Origin: Blastobasis lacticolella
Lineage: Eukaryota; Arthropoda; Insecta; Lepidoptera; Blastobasidae
DNA: 64,000 nucleotides
Assembly (NCBI GenBank): GCA_905147135.1
Contig: LR990041.1
Location: 21,869,712 to 21,933,711, forward strand
Direction of reading: 5' to 3'
Below are positions 45,593-56,234 of this stretch, in pieces (within the stretch, counting starts at the first letter, position 1; each line of letters opens with the position of its first letter). Below the pieces are notes generated by a model that ran no database searches, was not told the origin of the DNA, and worked only from the letters and a program-made list of their open reading frames with translations. The translations under genes and the position numbers were made by a program.

Positions 45593-45672
45593 CTCGAAAC
45601 GGCGAGTGCGAGGGTCCGCAGGGCCGCAGCCGAGGCGTCCCCGCCGCCCGCGCCGGCCGCCGCGCTGGCCAT
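45593..45672 (-). CDS. Possible 5' coding exon (unassigned)
   Basis: A GC-rich island in AT-rich DNA. On the minus strand, ATG 45672-45670 opens 26 codons (MASAAAGAGGGDASAAALRT, then LALAVS) ending AG|GTATCA, a plausible donor in phase 2. The phase matches an acceptor at 41436 just before the riboflavin transporter ORF, which would give an N-terminal extension; a 5' exon of another gene, or a non-coding CpG island, is equally possible. No homology is recognised, because the composition is too simple. Confidence 0.3.
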
Positions 45673-45839
45673 CCACACACACACGCCGCCACACACACCG
45701 CTCTATGCAACAATCACACCACTGCCCATAACACACAGGTATGTGCTCTTAAATAACCGTCTTAACTCACACTGTGCAAGTTTACCAAACAATAATACTC
45801 ACACATTGTAGGCTAGGTATAATGCACAAATGTTATCAA

Positions 45840-47700
45840 ATACTGGCAGAGGCAGACTGATGACAACGGTTCCTTTTTTGGGCACTATCTACAAAGTGCT
45901 CACAAAAAACGTGGCTTATTCATTTTATGGCTGGCGACAACTGTAAAGTCCAATGTTAACAGTGATATCAAGCAAGCAAACAGATTAATTGTGCCATATT
46001 ATATGCTTCTGTTAGATAAAGCCTCTCAATGAAAGATGTTAATTATAAAATATGAGTTAAAATTATAAAAGAAGTCATTTAGATATTTATTCTTAGTTGC
46101 CGAATCAATTGATTAAATAGATACTACATTAAATTTTATCATAAAATTATATACCTACCTACTTATAATAAGGACATTATGCATTATCTATACAATCGAA
46201 ATTAGATAATTTGTGCTTAATATTTTCATTTACCTTGTTCTGAATGTTCTGAAATATTTAGGGCGTTTCAGAACTTACTGATAGGTTTCAGATATCTGAT
46301 TTGACAGATATCTGGAGATGTCATCTCCCTCACAAGAGGGAGACTTTGTACTAACAATAGTAAATAATAAAATTTATGGTATCACAGGAATCTGTTAGAT
46401 AATATATCGGGGACTTATCAGTAGGTGGTGAAACAAGCCCTTATAGTGTTGAACCTTAATCTCTATGTGGACCATCTGAGTGGGAGTTAAATAAAACAAA
46501 TAGTTAAATTAAAAATGATTAAATAATTTTGTACCCTGTCCCCAGAACATTCAAGGCAAGTTCTCTAAATAGCAAATTCTCATTTGGGCAAATTCAGTTA
46601 TCATCAAAATTCCTTTCTATTAGTTACATGTTAGTTTCACCCATCAGCACATTTATTTACTTAGCTAAGTTGGTTAAATAAACTGGCACAGAACACACAA
46701 TACAAACTGGCATAAATTAGGACAAAAACAGTACCTACCTAAACAGTGTGGTGCAGCTCCCCGTCAATTAGTGTAATCATAAAAAGTGCAGAGTGCATAA
46801 TTCGACACCCCAGTCCATAGTTTAATTTGGTCCATTGCACTTGCAATGAATTAATAATATAAAGTTGATCTGTAATGAAAGTTGGGAAGGTCTTGACATA
46901 CTTACATACAAGTTATCTTATTGGTTGACAGATAACAGATGGTTTGATGAAAAGGAACGTACTACTTAATAAGTATGTTAATTTAATATCATTATAATCG
47001 TATCCTTGATGGACTAGCTAGGTAAATAGTTGGTTAAAATAGGTATTTACACACATACATACTTACGAAGTGTTCACATAGAAAAAAGGCGCTCAATAAC
47101 CCTTAAACTTACCTTTTCATATCCTTCGTACTCATGAATACGTGTCCACAATTAACTGTTCCAAGACCACGAGGGACGAGTTTCACCTAACTTACATCAC
47201 ACTATTCGTGGATAAGTGAAGGAAGAAGTTTTTTAAGGAAATATTTTCCCACAAAATTATTTTCTCTTGTTTGATTAATATTCTATAAAATAAATATTCT
47301 GTTAAATGAGAAGCGTAGCAAAAATAGCAACATACACCAAACAACAATGCAAATAGGTAATTATTCTTTCGTATAATTGTTGGTTGATTGATGGATGTTT
47401 GATCGTTCGTAATTCTTTTGACGTTTATTTTGGAAACTGGGTTCAGTGAAGCAAAGGAGCTAAAAGTATCGATAAGTACAAAAATAAACATATTTTATTT
47501 TTTAATCAACTTTATACAACCAAGGTAGGTACTTTCAACAGTCATTGAACAGAAGATTAGCCTACCTATCCAGCAAGGCAACACAAAACACGGCTCTCGA
47601 CATAATTTTTTTTAATTCTTAATTTCGGTTTTCTTTTATTTTATTTTAGTGTTTAGTACTTATCTACATTCTAGTCTAATGTGTCTGTGGGGTTATTTTT
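45840..47700. other. Intergenic, no gene seen
   Basis: AT-rich sequence with few repeats. No exon with convincing codon composition or splice sites was recognised. Confidence 0.4.
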
Positions 47701-47714
47701 CATTGTGTATTTCT

Positions 47715-48105
47715 CGTACCACGTTGTCACTAAGGTGGCAAACAAGCTTGCGGCCTGCCTGATGGTAAGCAGTCACCGCCACAAACTAGTCACCGCAGCC
47801 TATGGACGTTTGCAATACTAGGGGCATAACCCACGCGTTGCTGACCCTGTAAAAACCTTTTAACCTTTTTTCTTGAAAAACTCCATGTTGTACTCTCCAG
47901 AGAAAACCTTTCCAGGTAGTTCATTCCACAACCTTATTGTGCGTGGGAGAAAGTTCCTTTGGAACCGCATAGTTCGGGACCTACTCTTTCGTCTCCGTCT
48001 GGCGTTATCTCCTAACGGAGGTCGGCGAAAATTATAATAATCGTAGAAAAATTCACACAGCGCCATCTAGCCCCAAAGTAAGCAAAGCTTGTGTTATGGT
48101 GCTAT
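47715..48105 (-). mobile_element. LINE family C 3' end plus SINE-A tail
   Basis: 47715-47985 is the inverted family C fragment (TTCATTCCACAACCTTATTG, with its coding tail readable on the minus strand). 48031-48105 is a SINE-A 3' end (CACAGCGCCATCTAGCCCCA). Confidence 0.65.
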
Positions 48106-48379
48106 CTTCACTTTAGATATTGCGGCTCGGAATAAGGACCCAATAGCTAGGTACTCATCCCAAAAAAATGTCTGAGATTTTTGAGACAGGATGTCCGCCT
48201 TCGGCATGTCGATAAAATGTGTCGATACCATTTTAATCGATATTATTTAGCTTTCGGCTGCCCTGCTTCTATTTGTTTGACGTTTTTATTTGACACTGAC
48301 AGCAGACAGCTGATTTTGTCCATTTCGTTCAGAAATAACATTTCGTGCCTATACATCCATGATTTAGCAGCCCGACCGC

Positions 48380-48720
48380 CTCCCTAAGCTTAAAGACACA
48401 CTCATGCAGTGCGCCGCGCGGCAAAACTTGTTACACGCCGAGCAATTTATATGCAAGTATATTGACAGATGGCGAAATGTCCCACTGTGCAGCGCGCCGC
48501 GCGGCGCACTGCATGATGGGGCAAAACCCGCAATCCAAGCCCAACATGTCAGTTCTGTATGAATTTTGTTCACGTTTTTCAATTTGGCCCCATCGTGCAG
48601 CGTGCGGCGCGATGTCAGCAGATGTCAACATGAAACGTCACATCTGACTGTTTCTTTTTACCAACAGTTCGAATCTTTTCTCCTTATGTGACACAGTTCA
48701 CACACATATATCTGTCTACT
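48380..48720. repeat. CpG-rich repeat O, copy 1
   Basis: About 330 bases shared with 53272-53600 in the same orientation. It includes GCAGCGCGCCGCGCGGCGCA and GTCAGTTCTGTATGAATTTT. A shorter related block is at about 52985-53045. No terminal repeats or coding were seen. Confidence 0.7.
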
Positions 48721-49469
48721 TTTTTTAGTACAGATACCACGCGTGTGAATGACAAAGAAAGTTTGTCACCGCCGACCTTGTCAAGGAAAGTTTGACCGCT
48801 GATGCATAAGCCCCTCCCATTTTTCTGATTTTGTAATATTTACGAAGTTGTTTCGCTTTCGTGATCCTGTCGTCATTTTCTTCTCAGTTCATCCTAATTT
48901 ATAAATAAGGCATGTTTGGTTCTAGAACACTAGTTCCTGAAGAGAATTTATACTTGGACGTACTTCTGCATAAAAGATCCAACCCACAAGAGGTAAGTTT
49001 CGAGAAAATGAAGTTTTTAGTTAATTAATGTAGACTTTTTGTTGTGCAGGCTGTATGAAAAAACTATTTATACAATATTATAGCATATACATACCCCTAC
49101 AATATAATAATTTTTTGTATTATTTTTATTGTAGTTGATCATATTTTTTCATGATTTTATTGGATGGATCTTTTAAGCAAAATTGTAAAATTAAGAAATG
49201 TGGCTTGGATATTTTTAAACTATACTTTTCTATTGTTTTATTAAGTTAAAAAATGAAATGAAAATGAAAGTTCCTGTTCCAGGATAAAAGGAAATTCAAT
49301 AAATATTGAAATATCGTCTTTATTGCTTACACTTAGGCTCATGTTACCGTTATTAATGTAAAAATTTGAGTAGAAACAAACATAGTTGATGATGTTTGTT
49401 TCAAACTAAACTCGCGTTCTTTACACATATTAAAACAGAGCGTATAGCTATATCCGAGCTAAAAATTTA

Positions 49470-51665
49470 CCTACTAAAACAAACCACAAGCGTGGCGACG
49501 ACAAAGCATGACCCCTGGCCCTGGCCATATAGGACTCGATAATCCTGAATTCCGGAAATTGGCTTTACTTCCGGAAGGGCGACCAACTGTCCCTAGGTGG
49601 TATTGGGTTCCTCGTCCACCAATCCCTCGTGAACAACATCGTCAAGATCGAGAGTGTGTCGTCTAGGGTAGCGTACCTTATACTCAGAATTACCAAGCCA
49701 TATTTGTTAAGGTCATACAGGTCTACGCACCGACTTCGACACATTCCGACGATGAAGTGGAGGCTATGTATGAGGACATTTCTACAGTCATCCATACCTC
49801 CAAGACACATTACACCGTTGTCATGGGGGATTTCAACGCGAAACTGGGAAACGAAGTGGAGACGAGTAGAGAGATCTGTTGATTGGACAGAGCTAGATTA
49901 CGAGACTGAAAACGGATGACGGCAGAGTTGTTTCGACCAAGTCCGAGGTTTTGAGGGAAGTCGAGAGGTTCTAGGACAGTTATACATGACAACACGGGCA
50001 CCTGTTACCAATATAGCAAAAGAACCCAGATGCAAGTTAACACGACACTACACCGAAGATATCCCAGACATCAACCTGTACGAGATTAGTATGGCTCTTA
50101 AACAGCTTAAGAACAACAAGGCGCCGGGTAATGATGGAATTACGGCTGAGCTTCTGAAACTTGTCAATTCCGTCATCCTCAAAGGTAAAACGTCAGAAGC
50201 ATAGCACAGAAGCATAGTGACATTGTTCTTCAAGAAAGGTGATAAGGCTTTCTTGAAGAACTTTATACCAATATCGCTGCTGACCCATGTGTATAAGTTG
50301 TTTTCGACAGTCATTACGAATCGTCTCGCACGCAGGTATGATATGATATCTTCCAGCCTTTCTTTTATGTCATACAGTAGGCAAACAGGCAAGCGGGCCA
50401 CCTTCTGGAAAGTGGTCACCACTACCTATAGACATTAGCAACAATAAGGGTATCGCCAATGCGTTGCCCACCGCTATAACACGTTTCTCTGGCAGCAAAA
50501 AGACAAATGCCTCTCCACTGCCAAAGCCTCGGTTCCCAAAATCCCCACCCCATGGAGCACTGGAATCCTTACTCACCGGCGGAAACACAATACTATTTAA
50601 AAGGGTATTGTTTAGCTGCGGTATTCTGTAAGGTGGAGGTACTTCCCCAGTCGGGTGGCTCCAACTCGAACGGGATAACCTAACCTACCTCTCTTAAAGG
50701 CTACCTCCCGAACAAGCCAGATTCCGAAAAGGTTTTAGTACCATAGACCACATACATACGCTGCGACAGGTTATACAGAAGACCGAAGAGTATAACCGGC
50801 CATTATGCTTGGCGTTTGTAAACTATGAGAAAGCCTTCGATTCGATCGAAACTTGGGCGGTGCTCCAGTCTTTACAGCGGTGCCAAATTGACAATCGATA
50901 TATCGAAACACTGAAGTGTTTGTACGAAAACGCCACTATGTCAGTTCGTCTCCAGGACAAGACCACAGACTCTATTCAGCTGCAGCGAGGTGTTTGACAA
51001 GGTGATGTCATAACACCGTTGTTCACCGCTGCACTGGAGGATGCCTTTAAGTTTCTGGACTGGAACGGACTTGGCATCAATATTAACGGCGAGTACCTAA
51101 CTCACCTCAGTTTTGCTGACGATATCGTAGTCATGGCTGAAACCTTGGAAGACTTGGGTAAAATGCTCGAAGACCTCTGTAGTATCTCTTAACAAGTAGG
51201 TCTTAAATTGAACATGGCCAAGTCGAAAATTATGTCGAATAGTGTGTTGCCAGTGATGACTTACGGATCTGCAACGTGGCCGCTCACTGTGGGCCTTATA
51301 AGAAAGCTCACTGTTACCCTACGGGAAAGAGCTATGCTCGGAGTCTCTATGCGCGATCGAATCAGAAATGAGGAGATCCACAAGCAAACCAAGGTCACCG
51401 ACACAGCTCTAAAGATTACCAGACTGAAGTGGCAGTGTGCAGGGCACATTTCTCGAAGAACAGATGGCCGAAGGGCCAGTACAGTTCTCTAGTGGCGACC
51501 ACGTACCGGAAGATGCAGCCTGGGTAGGCCTTCCACAAGGTGGACCGACGACCTGGTAAGGATCACAGGTACCAGCTGGATGCGGAAAGCACAAGACCGG
51601 CCTTTGTGGAGATCTCTGTGGGAAGCCTATGCCCAGCAGTGGGCGTCTTCTGGCTGATGATGATG
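49470..51665 (+). mobile_element. RTE-clade non-LTR retrotransposon, decayed
   Basis: In order on the plus strand: endonuclease pieces (VYAPTSTHSDDEVEAMYED, VVMGDFNAKLG), RT pieces (LKNNKAPGNDGITAELLK, LAFVNYEKAFDSIETW, LSFADDIVVMAETLEDL with the FADD catalytic motif), and a C-terminal region (ISRRTDGR, GRPSTRWTDDL, then AYAQQWAS). It ends in GATGATGATGA at 51656-51666, typical of RTE. In-frame stops follow QRGV (50995) and SIS (51190), parts are missing, and a LINE family D fragment is inserted at 50364-50697. It is inactive. Confidence 0.9.
50364..50697 (-). mobile_element. LINE family D 3' end inserted in the RTE element
   Basis: Interrupts the RT region between ARRYDMISSSL and the LLPEQARFRKG-like continuation at about 50700. 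It shares GGCAAACAGGCAAGCGGGCC and CCACCCCATGGAGCACTGGA with the other copies. Confidence 0.75.
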
Positions 51666-51954
51666 ACCTATTTAAATATAAGATCCAAATGTTACCTACT
51701 TATTTATTTTGCCAGCCGTCTGATCATAGTCAAATACCGACCTCAAGCCTTTGAGCGTGGGAGCACAACCGGGACATTGACGGCACTTTATAAAAAGAAA
51801 TAAAAAAACTACTAACGGTTCTACAGGCACAAATGTCACAATAAAGTTTTTAAAATGGGTTGTGGAAAATAAAGGAATTTACTTATACAGCCAAAGACTC
51901 AAAAATATTATTACCCATGTGGGGGCGTACCATGAGCTCTATTATATCTATAAT

Positions 51955-52152
51955 AAATGTATTGAAATAGTCTTTTTTAAAGCAAAAGTTAATAGTAATA
52001 AAAGAAGGGGCTAAACAAGCTTATGTGACACGTATAGCGCTGTCTCGTTCTAAGCAGGGCAATTCTGTTTAGGTCCTGCTATAAAAGCTCATGGTTAGCC
52101 CCTCTTTTATTATTATTAACGTTTGCTTTAAAAAATACTATTTTAATACATT
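51955..52152. mobile_element. MITE-N with about 57-bp terminal inverted repeats
   Basis: The arms (TTAAAGCAAAAGTTAATAGT and the complement) bracket a core with ATGTGACACGTATAGCGCT. The core recurs at 56336-56488 with its own inverted ends (CTTATAGCAGGACCTAAACA). Confidence 0.65.
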
Positions 52153-53271
52153 AATTTAACATTTTCATCTGTTAAAGCCACACCAAACAGCTTGGACGTT
52201 ATATAACAAAAACTGGGTCCTTTATAATTTGTTTTTCTAAAAAGATCCAAGCTGTTTGGTTGACTTGATGTCATACGTTTGTGTAGTGTTGATGGTACCG
52301 AACCACTTATATCTTTTTTGCAATACAGAATCATGATACATTTTATTAATCTTAGGAGAACCAAGCGACTTGGATCCAATATAGGTTTTTCTTTTATTTA
52401 AACTAAATACGCAAGATGGATCCAAGTAACATGGTTCCTTTAAATTAATCAAGAATTGTTTATCATAATAGAACTATGTGACTCGGATCTTTTAATCTAT
52501 TATATAATGCGAATATTGAGTTTTGGTATCCTTGTTGACCTTAAAAAATTATGATTTTAATAGTCGGATCATTTCCATACTTATTGGGTAGATGTAAATG
52601 TCAAATTAGAGTGTTTCTACGTAAATAACTCAATTTCACCCAAGTTGTGGGTTGGATATTTTATGCATAACAACGTCCACTTCTCGTAGCGATCTACATT
52701 GTAGATGCCAGCTGTCAAGCTAAAAACTGGAATAACTTCGAAACAATCGCTCACGAAAATGGTAGAAATTGTATGGTCTGTCTGAAAATTGTATATTTGT
52801 TTTTTGGCCGTGCCGGCCACTATTATTTTAGTCCAAAATGAACGGTATCCTTTTTTTACGTTTCGCGTGTAAAAGCGTCGAAAAAGCTCTTGTGCAAACG
52901 TTGCCTAACTCACAATCTCTAGTAAATTTCTCGTGCAAACGTGGCCTAACTTGAAAAACCAGAATAACACCACCGTTTTCTTTGTTGTCACCGAGACGTG
53001 CCACCGCGCGGTGCGCCGCGCAGTGCACTGCACTGCATGAGTGGGCATCGAGCCTAATGAGGAAGTTTCCTAATGTTGATATTGCCGTTTTTAAAGACAT
53101 GGTGTTAAAATATAGAATTCTGAGGTATTTAGTTTTGCTCTATCACAACTATGTTACAACTTACTAGCATCAAACTTTGTGAGAGCGGCACTGGTCTAGT
53201 GGCAAACCACTGAACCTAATTTTAATGGAGGTTTTACAGTTTGGTAGCGTAGGGTCCAATTTAAAATCTAA

Positions 53272-53600
53272 GCGCTAAGACACATTGAAGAGGTGCGCCG
53301 CGCGGCGTACTGCACGATGTGGCAAAACTTGTTGCACGCCCAGCCGTTTGTATGCAAATACATTGACAGGAGGCGAAATGTCCCACTGTGCAGCGCGCCG
53401 CGCGGCGCATTGCATGATGGGGCAAAACCCGCAATCCAACCCCGAAATGTCAGTTCTGTATGAATTTTGTCCACATTTTTTCAATGTGGCCCCCTCGTGC
53501 AGTGTGCGGCGTGATGTCAGCAGATGTTAACATGAGACGTCACATTTGACTTTCTTTTTACCAACAGTTCGAATCTTTCCCCCTTATGTGATACAGTCAT
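53272..53600. repeat. CpG-rich repeat O, copy 2
   Basis: Matches 48380-48720 from GTGCGCCGCGCGG onward to the CTTTTTACCAACAGTTCGAA end. It lies immediately before the foldback element starting at 53597. Confidence 0.7.
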
Positions 53601-54794
53601 GGACTTACTACCCAAAGGGACTGCGCACTGCTTTGACTGAAACCGGGCAGAGCGAGAGTCACCATCGATAGTCCTGTGTCCCTTTCTTGTGTTGCCACCA
53701 TTGTTGATGCAAATTCCGAATTACTTTTATTATTTGGCGCGGACACCGACCTCAGGGCCAAGCAGAGCTGGACCGGGTGCAATCTAGAGTGAAATGATAG
53801 CACTCCTCGAGATCATCATTTCGTATGACAGCTGTCAAAGTTAAATCTTATATAATTCGGTACCCATTGGTCCTAAAACACTAGTTACTTGAGAAAAATG
53901 ATAGTACTTGTTGAGATCTACATTTCGAATGACAGCTGTCAAATTTAGAACTGAAATAACTCCTAACCTATTGGTGCTATAACACTCGTTCCTAAAGAAA
54001 AATGATAGTGTTCGTCGAGATCTACATTTCGCATGACAGCTGTCAAACTTAGAACTGTTGTAACTCGGAAACGATTGGTCTTAGAACACTAGTTCCTAGA
54101 GCAATACGATAGCACTCATCGAGATCTACATTTCGGATGACAGTTCTAAGTTTGACAGCTGTCATATTAAATGTAGATCTCGACAAGTACTATCATTTCT
54201 CTACAGAAACTAGTGTTTTAGGACCAATGGGTTCCGAGTTACAAAAGATTTAAGCTGTTACCCGAAATGTAGAAATCGACGAGCACTATCACTTCTCTTT
54301 AGAAACTAGTGTTGCAGGATGAATCGTTACCGAACTTATCGTTTATCGTTACTTTTGTGGAACAAAAAGTCGTAGGTTAATAATTATGTCGACTCGACGT
54401 TTGTCGGAGAAACGTTCAGTAGATCAAAAGGTATTTTGACAACTACTTTTCGGATTGTACTGATTACCTCATAATAATACCAAATTCACCGTAAATATAT
54501 TTCTCCAATAATGGCAACACCAAACATGACACTTGTCAATTTAGAATGACGGTGATTATGCCAATAACATTGTGTTTACACTGTTAGAAAGGGACAAAGG
54601 ACTATCGATGGTGACTCTCGCTCTGACCGGTTTTAGTCAAAGCAGTGCGCAGTCCCTTTGGGTAGTAAGTCCATGGTGTATACACATGGTTTACACTGTA
54701 AGAAAGGGACAAAGGACTATCGATGGTGACTCTCGCTCTGCCCGGTTTTAGTCAAAGCAGTGCGCAGTCCCTTTTGGGTGGTAAGTCCATGGTT
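53597..54794. mobile_element. Foldback element with internal 104-bp satellite
   Basis: Terminal inverted repeats of about 90 bp (left 53598-53690, right 54587-54676) share ACTGCGCACTGCTTTGACT and ACCATCGATAGTCC. The core has four direct units of about 104 bp, each with the palindrome GACAGCTGTC (53827, 53931, 54035; degenerate at 54138), followed by about two inverted units. A tandem duplicate of the right terminus follows at 54693-54793. No ORF was seen. Confidence 0.8.
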
Positions 54795-54799
54795 CTTTC

Positions 54800-56060
54800 G
54801 CTAAAACTATAAACTTAGGCGCTTCCTAAATTTAGAGGAAACGACCAAAGTATAAGTATTCTAGAAGCCCAAAATTTTGCTACGCGTACTGCGTGTTCAG
54901 TGGCTGACTTCGTAGAGGTCTAACAATGTGCGGGTGTCAGGGCACACAGGGCAGCGATAACTATAAAACGTGGCACATAGTATGTGGTGTATTACCGCAC
55001 ATGCATATGATGACCATCTACGATGACCTTCTCCAAAAAGGGCAGATCAGGCGTACGCTCAACCAGCGTAAATGTATAAGATGTTTGAATGTGGAAAAGG
55101 TAAAAGAGGTGTATTAGGATCGTAGCTTGTAGCATTCGATCTCTGCCTACTTACCCACACACCAGTATAATAGAAGCTAACATTGCTATGTGCGTCCGTA
55201 GAGATGCTAGCTCATCTTATATGAGTTATTTTGTTCTACTGCCTGTACTATGAATATAAGTAGATATGTCAGAATCTTATCAGTCAGAGTACTAGTCAAG
55301 ACCAATCAAGCGAGGACTAACTCGATGGGGTTATCTTGCGCAGGTCAGGAGTTCCTACGACTACTTCCGGTTTCATCATCTGCCCAAGGACACCACTCGA
55401 GACAGTTTTTGGCAGCCCAAGTACGAGGAATTTATCATGTACATTTTCGGAGTTTCTATAGCAAGCCACTTTCCGCCTCCATCATCAGGATCACCTCGAT
55501 GGTCCCATCATAATGGTCACTGTACTTACTAAGTACCTATGCAAAATTTCGCAATGGAATTTCGCTACCAAGCGATTTGCGTCTTGGATAGACCTGCAGG
55601 AGTGAATGAAAGGTATGACACAGATTGCAGTGAACATCTTGCGGCCGAGATGACAACGATGTATAAATTATAGGATCCCCTGTGCTCACGAACCTTTTAG
55701 GGTTGTCCAACCTGCTACCCTGTAGTTACGCTAAATAGCAAACGGTTACACATCTCATCTCCGACCACACGCCGAAATCCCTGTCATGGTTTCCGATGAC
55801 TTCGCACAACCGATACTAAGTATTACCTTCGGTATTTTAGTCAAGAGTAAATAGGTATCTGCTAGGCTGCTTGCCTACATCTTCCAACTCATCGTCGCTT
55901 TCCACCATGTGACTAGGTCAAAAAGCCAAATTTTATAATAATAATAATAAAAAAGAGGTACGAAAAAAAAACACCCAAAAATTGGTTCGACAGTATTTTA
56001 ATTTAAAATTTCAAAAAGCAAATACAATAATCTCCGCATGACTCGTCTCATAAAGCTTTA
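54800..56060. other. Intergenic, no gene seen
   Basis: No recognisable exon or repeat, apart from an A-rich run at about 55960. Confidence 0.4.
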
Positions 56061-56083
56061 CACGTAAAGTAGTATCTGTAATC

Positions 56084-56089
56084 TTTATT
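56084..56089 (-). terminator. AATAAA polyadenylation signal (Rtnl1)
   Basis: AATAAA on the minus strand, 146 bases after the reticulon stop codon, preceded by a GC-rich then AT-rich 3' UTR. Confidence 0.65.
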
Positions 56090-56234
56090 CAATATTACAC
56101 ATTAATAATAAATATAACAAACAGTGAAGTACTCCGGCGCCAAGAAAGCTGTGTCTAGCGTGCCCCGGGGGCATGGGCATGGGCTCGGGGCCCGGGGCTC
56201 GGCTGGCCCCGGCGTCGCCGTCCGCGGCCAAGGC

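Noticed and set aside
48912..48994. A plus-strand ATG exon-like stretch (MFGSRTLVPEENLY..) ending in GAG|GTAAGT
   Set aside because: It overlaps sequence resembling the 104-bp satellite unit (TAGAACACTAGTTCCT also occurs near 54090), and no downstream exon was found.
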